A DNA stretch of 64,000 nt. Origin: Neospora caninum Liverpool. Taxonomy: Eukaryota; Apicomplexa; Conoidasida; Eucoccidiorida; Sarcocystidae. Every line of letters begins with the position of its first letter. The first letter of the stretch is position 1. The position numbers were made by a program, and so were the translations under genes. Location of the stretch: the NCBI RefSeq assembly GCF_000208865.1, contig NC_018392.1, positions 1,508,793 to 1,572,792 of the forward strand, in the 5' to 3' direction. The notes under the pieces are model-generated. The model ran no database searches and was not told the origin of the DNA. It saw only the letters and a list, made by a program, of their open reading frames with translations. Below, piece by piece: positions 49,401 to 61,762 of the stretch.

Positions 49401-51793
49401 TCGCGTCTGAAAACCCGGAGAGAGAAACCAGTGCGTTGCCCGGGGCGCGAACGTCATGACGGTTTTTCCATCATGGGAGCAACAGGCAGCACTCTGCGGC
49501 GCAGTAATGTGGAGTTTTCTGTTTCGGAAGTGTTTTCCGGTGGAACCGAAGTGCCGCTGAAACTCGTTCTTCAGTTCAGCACCAGGCACGCACCAAATAC
49601 AATCAGTGAAAGCCCTTCTGATTTCCCCCGCAGCCCCGACATCCTGACTTGCAGTGCCACGGCACCGCGGCAGTTCGGTCTTTGCGTGTGTTCTCCACTC
49701 CTTTCTCTTTGTACAGCAGCGGCTGCGGCCTAGGCCGGCACACCTTTGGAATTTGCTGGAGTCTTCTCTGGGTTCAAAGTGCCATTGCCACCGGCTAGCG
49801 TCGAGACGGCTTCACGGCGCTGGACGGCGCCTTCACCACTCGGATCTGCATCACGCTGTCTACAGACACTGTTAAAGACAACTGCGAGTTGGAGCTTGCG
49901 ATTGACTGGAGGTGACAACGGCGTTACAGGGACAACCATCGTCCAGAAAGGTACTCACGGGCGACGCTTCAGTGTGTTGCGTGGAAGGAATCGACGTCCG
50001 CGGCCACTGTAAAAACAGGAATGGTGAATCCCTAAAGCGTAGGGAGAGGCAGGAAGGCGAGATCTTTCGCGAACCAGGCAGCACTTTCCGCGTGTTTCTC
50101 TCCAGTTCTCAAGCGATCTGCCGGTACGTGTGAACTTTGCCTCTTGTCATCTGAGGTGCTACGAAGGACTGTCAGCCTTCCCTGGCGCATAAAGCCTGTC
50201 CCGTAAATGGCGACGAACTGTCAGCATTGTGGCCTCTCTATGGAAACGTTTACGGTTTAGGAATGTCGGTTTCGGGGGGGACCATTGTTCTCGTGCGGTT
50301 GTCTTGTATCCACAGAAAACCCGAATCTGAGCGTGGAAATGACCATCCTCGCCGCCGCCGTGCTTCCCATGCACACGCAAAGGGTGGCGAGCAAATCTTG
50401 TTGGTTTCTTCATCGAGGCTTCCAGGCTTCCTTTCCCCACGCCTCGCCTTGCTATCAACTGCGCAAAAAACCACATTCGGTGGAGGAATGTTTTACGCGA
50501 CTGCTGGGCGTCAGCGTTTTCCCGTACTCTCGCGACATTTTTGGTACTCTCGCAGACATTTTTGCGAAAGTACTGTGCTCACTGCAACTCGAAGTCCACA
50601 AACGCTTGCTTTCGTACAGACTCCGCGAAACTGTCATTTCCAAAACGTCCCGTATTCCCGAGTGTTGCGTGCAAAACAACTGTGTGACCTGAAGTGTGAG
50701 ACTACGTGAACGCTTCCATGAGCTCGGACAGTGACTGCAAACTCGAGCTCCCGGAAAAGCCCTCGGCTTTGCATGCACGCGTTCTTGAGCCTCGGCAGTT
50801 TCACAGACAAAACTGGAAATTGCGGATTTTTGAAGCTGGCCACGTGTTTGAAACGCCCTTCGCCATTGTTCCTCCCCATGCCCCGTTCTGTCTGAAGAGA
50901 ATCACCTCTTTTCTGCACCTGCTTGCGTGAGCTTAATGTCTCGTCGCCGTTTTCCTGGTTTTCCGTGGCCGGGCCCTTTTTGATTCTCTCCTTCCATTTC
51001 TCTCCTTTCCTGCGGACCACACCATGCGCCTTGTCGGACTCCGGAATGCCTTCTGTCGGTCGCTTCCTGTTGCTGGAGACATTCACAGATCGGCAGAGCT
51101 CGTGCCATCGCCTTGGCCCCCCGCCCACGAACTTCCTCTTCGTCACCAACGTTCTTCTTAGCAGCAGTGCCTGCAAAAACCGAAGAGAGCGGGATGTACA
51201 TACTTTCCCGTGGTTTCAGGTGACTTCGCTTCGCTCCACATCATGCACATGAATGCCGTTAGTGTACACCTAACTACCACGACCGGAGATCGCACAAACA
51301 AGTTTCCCTTGGCGAAGAAAAGGGCGAGGACCTCGCCGTCACCCGTGCCTCACCTTGGCAGGTTGGTCAGACCGAATTCTCTGTCCTCTCTCCTGAGTTT
51401 TCCCCGTTCACTTTTCGTCGCGAAAACAGGGGGACACGCGTGGTGAAAAAGCGACAGGGCTCGTGAGAAAAGCTGCCGCCTGGCCCTTCTCTTGTTCGCC
51501 CTCGTCTTCTCGATTCCGCCCGCTTTTCCACGGAACGTCGACGAAAAAAGCGACTTCTTTCGGAACTGACAGAGTCTTCTCTTATTTCGCGCCTTCCTCT
51601 GTGCCGCCTGCCTCTGGCTCTCGGACTTCTTCCTCGCTCAACTGATTCTTCTTCCTCTCCGACAGACGTAGGGACAAGCAGCACGGAATCAGTCACCTGA
51701 TGAAGCGACGACTACACATCTCTACAACAAATTCCTCAACCTCCGTCTTTTCGTTCTCGTTTTCTTGGTCACGTTTCGCCTCGTTCATTCACC
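46412..51793. other. Long divergent spacer
   Basis: The phosphodiesterase reads left from 46411 and the small seven-exon gene reads right from 51794, so this 5.4 kb includes both promoters and 5' UTRs. Composition is intermediate and less repetitive than the other spacers; one (CA)n lies at about 48515-48533. Open frames of 60-210 codons occur on both strands. The only stretches that look protein-like are 49499-49585 plus and 49800-49912 plus (containing CITLSTDTVKDNC); neither can be joined into a gene with confidence. Confidence 0.5.
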
Positions 51794-54700
51794 ATGCCCC
51801 GAGGGACTGCAGGAGTTGCCTTTTCAGGAGGTACGTCTTGTGGTCAGCCGTGCAAAAGACTCACTTTCCAGCTGCAACTGTCTTCTTCCTTTGCGTGTAA
51901 AGGCTTCTGACAAAAACGTCCTTCAAAGGCACGCGGTGTACGTACTCCGTGAGTTCTCGCCGCCTCGTTCACCCACCGGGCGCGCTCCGGACGCCTGCGG
52001 GGAGGACACACGAGCCTTCTTTCGTCGCACCGAGAGACAGCAAAGATAAACAAGAAATTTACCTTTTCACGATATAGGGTTTCGAGTCTTTCCTCATTTC
52101 CTTTTCTACCTTCGTAGGGCGGGTGGCAGAGAGCGAGGCGTTCGCTGCGCCGGGCGGCATGCGCGCCATCCAAGGGCTCTGGGTCACCGTTTCCCCGGTC
52201 GCGTCTCCAAATATCTGGGAGATCAAGAGCGAAATCGAGAAGGAAGTCGCCCCCTGCTGTGATTACGGTGAGATGCTTGCCACGGCTCACGTTCTCCTGC
52301 GAGCCTCCAGAGCACTTCTCCAGTTCCGCCTTCTCCGCATGCGCATATATATATATATGCATATACATGCATTTCTGCGTATATCCACGCAAGTGCGTGC
52401 ATATGCGGTTTGCGTACCGATTCGCACACACAGGCCCTTTGCGGGGGTATCTGGCTTTCTCTGCCCTCTTGTCTGTCGGCTGTCCAACATCTGTGGGTGC
52501 GTATCAGTAAGCGCATGCATGCACTTGCATGCGGATGCAGACTCGCAATTTCCACTTCCATTCGCAGTCTTGCGTTTCGTTGGCTGAGCAAGGTCAGGGG
52601 CTCGGCGAAGCAGCTCAATGTCTGCCGACGCATTTGTATATCTACATACGCATATATATACATGTGTGTATGTGTCTACATATACAAATACATACATACA
52701 TACATCCATACATCCATACATCCGTACATATTTATATATATATATATATATATATAGATGCATATATGTATGCGAATGGTACATGTTGGAAATGTGTGTG
52801 CAAGCCCTTCACAAAGCGGTACATGTTTTATTTGCACGTGAATACCACGCTGGTTTCTGCGGCGTTTCGTCCCACTGACCCAAAGCTCCTTTGTCTCCTT
52901 TCCCTCTTCTGTCCCCGTTTTCCCGCTCTTTTCCGTTAACAGTGTACGACAGCCCCCTGCGAGAACTGCACCTGTGGTAAGCGCGAAAAGAGAGAAGAGG
53001 TGGGATTTCTTGGTGCGGGAAGTCGCAACTCTTTCTTAGTTTTCGCGGCGCAGTCCTTGTGCGTGCGTTGACATGCACGTGAGAACCTACGCTGGAGGAC
53101 CCCTCGCGCTTCATGCACATACGCGCGTAGAGCTGTCCAAGTACGCACACAATCATGCTCTGTTACGTACGGAGAAAGCAGAGCGTGTTGTGCGAAGGTC
53201 AGGCATCCTCTGTCACTGGCGTACACATGGAAGAAAGCGGGGGAACGCGCGTTAGCGTTCCTTCTCTCTTTGCTTTTCGTGGTGATGTTTGCGCGCCACG
53301 GTGTACGCACTCTGGAGTTCATCGTCCATGTTCCCACAGCGTCTGTCACCCCGGTCGTGCGCGACCTTCCCCTGTCTTTCCTGCCGTGTCTGTACACCGC
53401 ATGTGCTCTGGCCTGTCTTGCTGCGTGTTCAGCTTTCAGTCGGAGGCCTTGGCAAATGCAGCGTGAGTTTTCAGAGACAAAACCCGCTGAAATTCACGGG
53501 TTGATCTCCCGCTGTCCTCGTCGCCTTTCGTCTTTTTGCTCGTCCTCGTCGCATGAGTCCTCCTTTCTCGCCGTATATATATATATATATATATAAGTCT
53601 CTGACCCATCGTGAATCGAGCCTTTTATGTAGCTATCTGCCTCTGTAACCAGACGTGTCGACAGGGACTCACCTCCTTTCCATTCGCCTATCTGCCGGTG
53701 TAGCTTTTCATTTCTGCCATACCATATGCATAAATATATATGTGTATATGCATCATTAGAGGGAGCGTGACGCCGCGACGTTCACTTGTTCTGATTCTTT
53801 AACTACTGCGCCTCGAGGTCAACTGCCACTGGGGCTGTCCTGTCCTTCGTTTATGAGCGTCGACCTGTCGTTTGCTTTCCTCTCGACTTCTAGCCCCTGC
53901 ATCGCATCCAGTTTTGTCCGTCTGTGAACTTTTTTTTGTGGACAATTGTCTCGTTCAGTATCCTCCTCGGTGGAGGCGCGATTTCCTTCACTCCCCAGTT
54001 CTCCATTCGCTTCTGCTCAAATCCTGTGAGTATTCTGCGCAGCGAAAACCAGACGAACGCACGGTGGCACCAGGAGGAAGAGCCAGCAAATGAAGCATGG
54101 ACATGCCCGACGCATGCCGTGGCCTACCGCCGCCTGAAACATACACCCTAACCCTTGTAGTTTGCATATAGGCTGTGTTGTATAATTGCTCAAAGAAGCA
54201 CGAGTGTCCTCTTGTTGAACGATAAAAATGGATGTATGTGCATATATATATATATATATATACAATATATGGATTATTTATATATGTGCCTACACAAATG
54301 TATATACGCACCTACATGTGTTTATATATGCCTATATTCACTTGTATTTATATAATGCTACTTAAATCCAAGCGTAAATAGATAAATATATACACGCGTA
54401 CACGGCGAAACAAGACAAGTCGACATACAGTTGGTTACAAGGAAGCGAAAAACAGATTTTGACTCCTCTGTCGCCTGCACCGTGCTGTCGATGAAGTGTT
54501 TGGGTTTCTGGTTTACTGGTTTTTCGTTCTTCGTGCTTCGACTCAAGAGCCCCGAAACACCATTTTTATTAGAGTGCCGCGGTGTCTGCATGCATTTTGC
54601 CTCCCACGCCATCAGGACATTCTTGGCAGGAAAGTGATCACGGACTTCTCCGACGATTGGCCGATGCGCTGGGAGCAAAGATCGCTTCTGTTCAAGGTAC

Positions 54701-55491
54701 AATCTGCATTTCACTTTTTTTCGCGTGCCACAAGAATGGCCGCGGGTCCAGGAGCGAAGTTCCTTATGCTCCGGCGTTACACGACTCTGTGAAGCCGAGC
54801 GTCTCTCCTTTCGTGTCGGTTTGCCTGGTTTCTTCGTATATTGTAGATGCCTCGGTTTTTCTATTGTGGAGCGTCTCCTTGTCTCACGAATACTCCGATA
54901 TTTACGTGGACGCATGCCTACCGAGGACCCTCTAGAGTGGTAAAGGTACAACTGTGCATAGTCACCTCCTTCTATGTATATGTGATTATATATGTATATG
55001 TATGTATATGTATATATATATGTATATATATGTATGTATATGCATGTATAGTTTCATGCTGGTAGACGTCTGGTCTGCCTTTGCGGCGGTCTGTGTGGAT
55101 CGATTCCTTTCTTCGCGTACCTGGGCCTACGCAAGATAGAGCGAGAACCACAGATGCATGTTTCCGAATGAAGTGTGCCATCTTTCTGTCCTTTCCCACT
55201 TCTGGATTTCAAGTGGTCTTTTTTTTAAGTGCTTGCCTTTTCTATCGTCTTTCCCCGCCTTGTTCCCCTCTTGCTGCGTGGGTTTCCGTCTCTGTGTTGG
55301 CTGTCGCTGCGCATTTTTGCATGCACCGGTTGTGTCTCCGTGGTGCGTTTTGCGTTCAGATGCCGAATATTTTCTTCGAGTTTTTTGAAGGGTTTTGCGA
55401 AGGCGCACGCAGGCTGCTCTTTGGCGTGCAGTGCAAACGGGTTCGGAGTTCAGGCGCTCGAAGCGAAGATCGGAGAGAAGCACGAAAGTAG
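51794..55491 (+). CDS. Unrecognised small protein, possible RRM-like fold, seven exons
   Basis: Assembled by eye: 51794-51830, 52118-52267, 52943-52976, 53433-53462, 53959-54025, 54616-54696, 55360-55491. Every junction is GT-AG and every phase agrees, giving 176 aa from MPRGTAGVAF to stop TAG. None of the exons exceeds 150 nt, so no long open frame marks the gene. Residues 30-103 can be read as strand (LWVTVSPV), helix (NIWEIKSEIEKEVAP), strand (PLRELHLCF), helix (SEALANAAILLGGG), strand (PQFSIRFC), the order and spacing of an RNA-recognition motif, with RELHLCF in the RNP1 place but without its usual aromatics. After it come DFSDDWPMRWEQRS and a basic tail (FFEFFEGFCEGARR). I do not recognise the family. 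The first exon and the last-exon frame are the weakest parts; upstream exons are possible. Confidence 0.55.
53433..53462 (+). CDS. 30-nt candidate micro-exon of the seven-exon gene
   Basis: Acceptor GCTGCGTGTTCAG and donor GTGAGTTTT frame CFQSEALANA in phase 2 at both ends. Skipping it would also keep the frame (52976 joined to 53959), so it could be alternative. Including it supplies the helix expected in the RRM-like reading. Confidence 0.5.
53574..53595. repeat. (TA)n microsatellite, intron of the seven-exon gene
   Basis: TA run in the intron 53463-53958. Similar runs lie in neighbouring introns at about 52735-52756 and 54242-54262. Confidence 0.9.
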
Positions 55492-58400
55492 TCAATTTCA
55501 GCAGTCGCTTACTCTCGAAGCGGTCTGGAGGCGGCAGCGACGCACACATGGCAAACTGAGAGGATATGGTCCAGCGCCGCAGTGGGGCGACAGAGTGCTC
55601 TCTGAGAAGGCGAAAGAGACACAGGGAAAAAGAAAGGCGATGAGCAAGGTTTAAAAGACAGAGAAGAGAGACTGGAAAGGCATACGCCGATGGAGATGCA
55701 GCCAGGCTCTCCGAGTCACGAACACCGGCAAGAAACGCCGACAAGACACACAGGGTGACGATGCGAGCTATGTAGAGAAACACGAGACATATAACTACAG
55801 GGAGAGACAGAGCTCCGAAGAGGAATGCACTGAAAAAACGGGAGTTCAGACCAAGACACAAACTCACAGGGCAACGGTAGCGAAGAGGAGGGCAAGGGAG
55901 GCTATGCGGCGGAGGCCGAGAAAAGACGAGGGAAGGCACGCGTGACAGTGGCGAGAGAGAGCCCTTGAGGGGTGGCGAGGCTCCGATGGGCTTTCGATCA
56001 GCAGGGTGACTCTTGTTCGTAGTCTCGCCTCTGCTGCGGCGAAAATGGAAACAGAGAACGCACAAGGGAGCCTCCGTTTCCAGCTCCAGCTCGCACGCTT
56101 CCTGGGCGTCGGCTGCTTCACAAAGGAAATGCTGATGAAGCTTTGCTGCGTATCAACGCAGATGCTGTACGTATAGACGGGAACAGATGACTTTACCTGT
56201 ATGTGGACAGAATGCGTCTGGAGTGCTACAAATTGACAGATGTGTCTGTGTCTGTATGCTCCCTTAAATAGAGCTACGGAGACACATTTACGCATACGTA
56301 ATCGTGTGTACATATCCATAGAGAAAGAGGAAGATTTGCAGATGCATAGGTATATCTCTGTCCGAATATATATTTAGATATATTCATGTCTGTATCAGCG
56401 CGTATATATATTAATATATAAATATATACTTGTATTTGACTGTATGGGGTGGACCCGAGGGGGAGAGCCGGCAGCGCAAAGAAAGCGTGGTGTATGTCCA
56501 GGGTCCTTCAGGGAAGAAGAGGAAGAGAGGCAAGTATCCCTTTTTCTCCGTGATTTTTTCGAACTGAAAGTGCAGCCTTGTGTGGTTGAATCTATGGTTT
56601 CTTTTGACAAACGTTCTCACCTCTCCCCTTTTTCTCGAAAAGAAAATCTTTCCGAGGTTCATTCTCCACTCTTGAAGGGCTTCTGACACACTTCAGTCTA
56701 GGAAATTCTCTCCTCCTTCAGTGGCGGAGCAGCGCAGCCGTCAACTCAGCACTGTATGATTAAATGTGTCTGCGTATACCATAAGGATAGACGGATACCT
56801 CCCACCCACAGAAAAAAACACGTAAATTTATGTTTATATATTTGGTGCACATACAGATGGAGAGAAGACAGAGATTGTCCACATAGAGAAACGCACATGG
56901 AGGGGAGCACGTATCCCTAGGTAGTGTCTAAGCAGATGCTCAGAGAGCGAGAAGACTTGTACCACCGAAGGAGACATAGAGAGAGGTATCTCTCTGTCTG
57001 TATATTGTACACGCATGGGCATCGGTGAGCACAATTGTATACCAATGCATTTACGTATAATTTATACGTTGATTTCTGCTGAGGAAAGGTTTGGAAGTTG
57101 AAAGAGCGGCATTCCCCGCCGGCGTGTAGATATTTTGAAGAGATCGACTCTCCGGTGAACACGCGGGCCCGAGACCAGCAGGTTCTCTTTGTGACTTGCA
57201 GATCTCTGGACCACGAAAATCAAAGCTGCCATGTAGAGATGCACTGCTGTTTGTACCTACTTGACTCAGTCTAAGTTAAGGAGTCCTTTTTACAGGTTGT
57301 ACCATTACGTTCCGGACGTGACCGATGTCGATATGAAGTTGGCATGACTCAAATCGAATACACACAGACATTAGAGTACCAATGATACTGAATATGACTC
57401 ATTAATCAGATACGAACAACGACGTTCATTATGACTGCTGTTTACACCCCCATACCAAGCGTTGTTCTCTCCGTACGCAGGCTCCGGTGCCGCCCTTCCT
57501 TTGGCGCTTACACTTTATCGGTTTTTCTAGGAATGCCGCGAATCGCCTTTCTGTTTATCTTTTTTATTCGCTTCCTTTGAGTATTTAATTATAAATCCCA
57601 CCTTTATCTGAGCTAGGGCTGGAATCACAAAAAAGGCGTTCAGATCACGTTTCAGCTTCCCGCCGAAAAAAAACTTAGGTCTCGCCCTGTCGACCTCTGA
57701 ATACATGTGTGTCCCTGCCTACACGTTTGTTCAAGCAGTGTGGATTTATAAATCGTTGCGCTGCGACTTTCCTTCCCAGATGCGACACCCGTTCTAAACA
57801 GCTTTCCACAAATCTCTCGCGCTTTGCGACTCCACTTGCCCAGCGCGCAGTTCTCTCTTCGCTGCCGCCTCCCTTCTCTCAAGACTCGCGATCCTACAGC
57901 TGCGCGTCGCCAAACGCGTCTTTTTTTTCTCGAAGCATCATGCTCCGGCAGGCATCTTCGGTGCGTCTCTTCGACGCCAACTCTCTGACACTCTCTGTGC
58001 GTGGCATTCCGCGCGTCCTTCGTTTCTGGAACCTTTCGGCCGGCAGAGGGGACCCAGACGCTGTGCGGCGTTGTGTCGCCGACAAAGGCGAGCGCGCGAG
58101 ACGGGGAGGCGAGGAAAGGAAACCGAGAGAGACACGAACCAGGCTTCCTTGCGCGGAGGGCGACGCCAGAGAGAGGCGCCCTCGCATCCCTCAAAGGAAA
58201 CGAACTGGTTTTCCCCGTCAAACAAAGCCGGAAACCGGAACCCGCGAGTTGCCCATTCGCTCTATGCAGGTGACAAGACACCGGAAAGGACCTTCGAAAA
58301 AGGAGGGCCTTTTCACAGACGAGACAGAAAGAAAAACGCGTCACCTCGACTGCTCGCGCAGCAAGCAGATCAGCAAAAATAAACTGTCCCATCTGCATGC

Positions 58401-59242
58401 ACGTGTGCCTGCGTGGAAAGAACGCACCACCCACCCGCTCCAGAAGCGTGGATTTTTCGGTGGAACCGCAAAACTGTCTCAATCCCAGCTCCAGCGTTAA
58501 ACAGATCCTTTCCCGTGCAGGCGGGGACAAAGACCACATACAGTATCCCTTATCAGATCTTCCCTGCGGAACACCTATCGTCACACCGTTATCAGCCTTC
58601 CCAAAGAGCCGCGTCTTCGCATCTGCGTATCCATGACGACATGTGTATTTAGAGATATGTAGAAACATATTCATATAAAGACCCTTTTAAAAAACGCATG
58701 CACAGATCTCCCTACACGGATAAATATATACATACACATAGATATATAGCTAGTGAAATATATATATTTATGTATGTATATACCTATATGTATATATACG
58801 TATATATGGAAACGTGACTGTGGTCACGGGTTGTGTGCAGGTTTTCCGTATGCAAACCTTTAATGCCTCGCGGCGACGAACGCTTCCACGGTTCTACGTC
58901 AAGGCTGAGGGTGGTTTTCAGAAATTCATAAAAAGCTCTCACGCTTGTTCCGGGCGTGCCGCGAACGAAATGTCCTAAGGAGCTGTGCGCGCACTCTCCG
59001 CAGCGAAAAAAACTCTCTTACGTACACAGGGACACCTTTTCCCCTCGGATTGCTACACATACACACTCACATAAGCCGCCTTCCTCGCAGATGTGCAGAA
59101 GCAAGCACGATTCACACACACGCGCGCGCGGCTCTCGTCCTGTTTCACATCGCCAACCTCATACACCAAATCCCTTCCAGATATACGATCCCCCACGGGC
59201 AACGTAAGAGTGTGCACATGCGCATATCTATATATGCATAGT

Positions 59243-59279
<37 letters not shown>

Positions 59280-59315
59280 TTGGAACGAGCGACGAGAAGA
59301 GAGGTTCGTGTGCGT
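55492..59315. other. Convergent 3' spacer with a GC-rich island
   Basis: Flanked by the stop codons of the seven-exon gene and the AMMECR1-family gene. 56150-57650 and 58640-58800 are AT-rich with ATAT relics. 57700-58560 is GC-rich with overlapping open frames of 263 codons (plus, 57709-58500) and 340 codons (minus, 57652-58674), neither recognisable. The (TA)n at 59247-59275 lies just past the AMMECR1 stop. Confidence 0.55.
59247..59275. repeat. (TA)n microsatellite 3' of the AMMECR1-family gene
   Basis: TA run about 40 bp beyond the stop codon at 59316, so likely in the 3' UTR or at the polyadenylation region. Confidence 0.9.
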
Positions 59316-61725
59316 TTAAAGGTCAAGCGCCTCTTCTTGCGAAGAGGCGCCGTTGTATCGGCCATATTTCGCCACGTAGGAGTCAAAGGCGAGGCGGGTC
59401 TGACTCGACTGGTAACGCGTGAGCGACACGCGGTCGAGGAGCTCGTCAGTCACCGCTCCCGTGTAGCCGGCCTTCTTCACCTGCAGAGGGAACCGCCAGA
59501 GCGCAGGCAGCGCCACACAACGAAACGCAACCCCGCACATCTGAAAGATCGAAAGAAATCAAAGTTGGCGCACGAAACAACGAAAACGTGCACTGCATCA
59601 AACAACAAACATCGGTACCAAGGGAGAGAGAAATCCACCGACAGACTCAGACACACATGCCCATAGAAAGGTATTTCTGTACATATACGCATGTATACAC
59701 ATATATATACACCGTAAATATATATATATATATACATATGTGTATATGTATGTATATATATACGTATGTAGATTTGTGCGGAGAAAATGTGTGTACGGGG
59801 AAAAGAGTTTGTGTACGCGCATGCATGAACGTATACAGATATGAAAGATATATGCGCACGCACACAGACGTTCGCAGTGGACGTCGATTCCTGTATCTAT
59901 GGAAAATGGAAAGTGGAGAATCCATTTTCCCGCTCGCGTTTCGAGGTGTTCAGCTGGCAGACGCGTCTCTGTGTCGTCCTCGCGGTGTTCCTCGCCTTTT
60001 CGTTTCGCAATTTTTTCTTTCGTCCTTTTCTCTTTTCGTTTGTCCTTACCAGAGACGCGATTGCCTCGCGTTGCGTCATCTGCATTTCCTGCGCAATCTC
60101 CGGCAGATAGGTGGCCGAGTACCTAGCGCGCGAAAAAAGCGAGGAGACCACGCACAAAAGAAACGTCCAAGACAGCGAACGAAAGCTCAGAAAGGCACCG
60201 GCGCCGCCTCGCCCCAGGCACAGGTGTCTCTTCTCTGCTTGTTCTCGACTTTACGTAGCACAGAAAACGCGCACGCATTGCGAACGAGAAAGATGCGTGC
60301 TCGCCGGAGCTGTCTCTGGCTCATACATATGTCCATATACATATATATATATATATATATGCTTATATACTTATATACTTGTATACGTCCCTCTATATGT
60401 TTATCCACGTTTGTATTCATGTTTCGATACATTATATGGATGAACGTTCGCCTGTATGCAAGTACGTGTGAGATGATTATGTGCGTAGAGGTATTCACAT
60501 TTGAGTACGGAGGAATGCGCGTCCACAACGGTGAGTAAGTTTTCCGAAGTGTTTGTGTATATACATGGGCAGAGAGGGTCCGCAGGAGAGACAGTCCCGC
60601 CGCGACGCAGCAGAAGATTCTTTTTCGCTTGATTCGCTTTCCCAGACGCAAAGACTCTTTTCTCTTGGCGAAAGTGTCTGGAGTGTGCCCTTACTTCGCT
60701 CCTCGGTCATCACAAAAGGAGATCGTTGTGCCGTGTAGGCCGACGGTCCAGTCCAGTGCATGCGCCGCTTGCTGGGAAAACGAGGAGCCGAGCAGACAGG
60801 GATTCGAGGAAACAGCAAACGAAAGACGCAAAGTTTCGCAGGGTCAGAAGAACGGTCGCGAAAAGCGAACGATGGGGCGAAGAAGAGGAAGAGACAGACA
60901 GGGAGAAAGAGGCAAGACAGAACGGGAGAAAGAGGACGCGAGAAAGGCGAGAGATGAAGGCATAGGGGAAACGGAAACCAGAGACGAAGGCGAAGGCGGC
61001 ATTAAGATGTGGAAGAAACGCGTAAGGCCAGAGAGACGCCACAGCGAGGCGAGACGTTCCTCTCCGAAAACCTTGATACCAACCGAGAAAAGAGGCCAAA
61101 CCGCCAACGGTTGAGCGTCAGTGTGCGGATTGTGCTTTTACGTGGTCTGGAGGCTCATCAGAACCGCGGAGAGCGACCAATGGCACGAGACGGAAGCAAA
61201 GCAAGAGAGACAGGAGAGCGTGCGCCGAGCGAGCGCGTCGTTCCACCCTCTCGTGCACGCACAAAAGAGGAAAGGAGAGCAAACCGCGAGACAGAAGGTA
61301 CGCATTCTTTACTGACCTCGTAGGAATGCAAAAGAGACACGTGGCACTTCAGCTGGGGGACCTCACGCAGGGAAATCGGTTTGAATCGTCGATCCCTCAA
61401 GGCGCTGGTGATCACATAGTCCCCTATACGAAACGGAAAGGAACAGCAGCCTCAGAGAGCCGCATGTGCAGGTGATCCTTTCTTTCCAGCACAGCCAGGC
61501 GGTTTCTACCAGCCCCAAAGTGTTTCAAAACACGAAACCGACAAGGCGCACAATTCGCTGCATGCAGACGCGTGACAGAGGGAACCCTTTCACGCAGGCA
61601 GCGTCCACGAAACAGGCCGCGAAAACAGTCGATTTTAACGCACTTCCGCATCTCGACGTGTCGCGAGATTCTTTACCTGCCACACACTTGTGCACCTACA
61701 TCTTCATACATCGCTCTCTCTGTAA

Positions 61726-61762
<37 letters not shown>

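Noticed and set aside
53311..53343. Plus-strand stretch reading LEFIVHVPTA, reminiscent of arrestin-fold VPS26-type proteins
   Set aside because: No acceptor places it in phase between the exons at 52976 and 53959, and no other VPS26-like block lies nearby; the CCCACAG within it is not needed.
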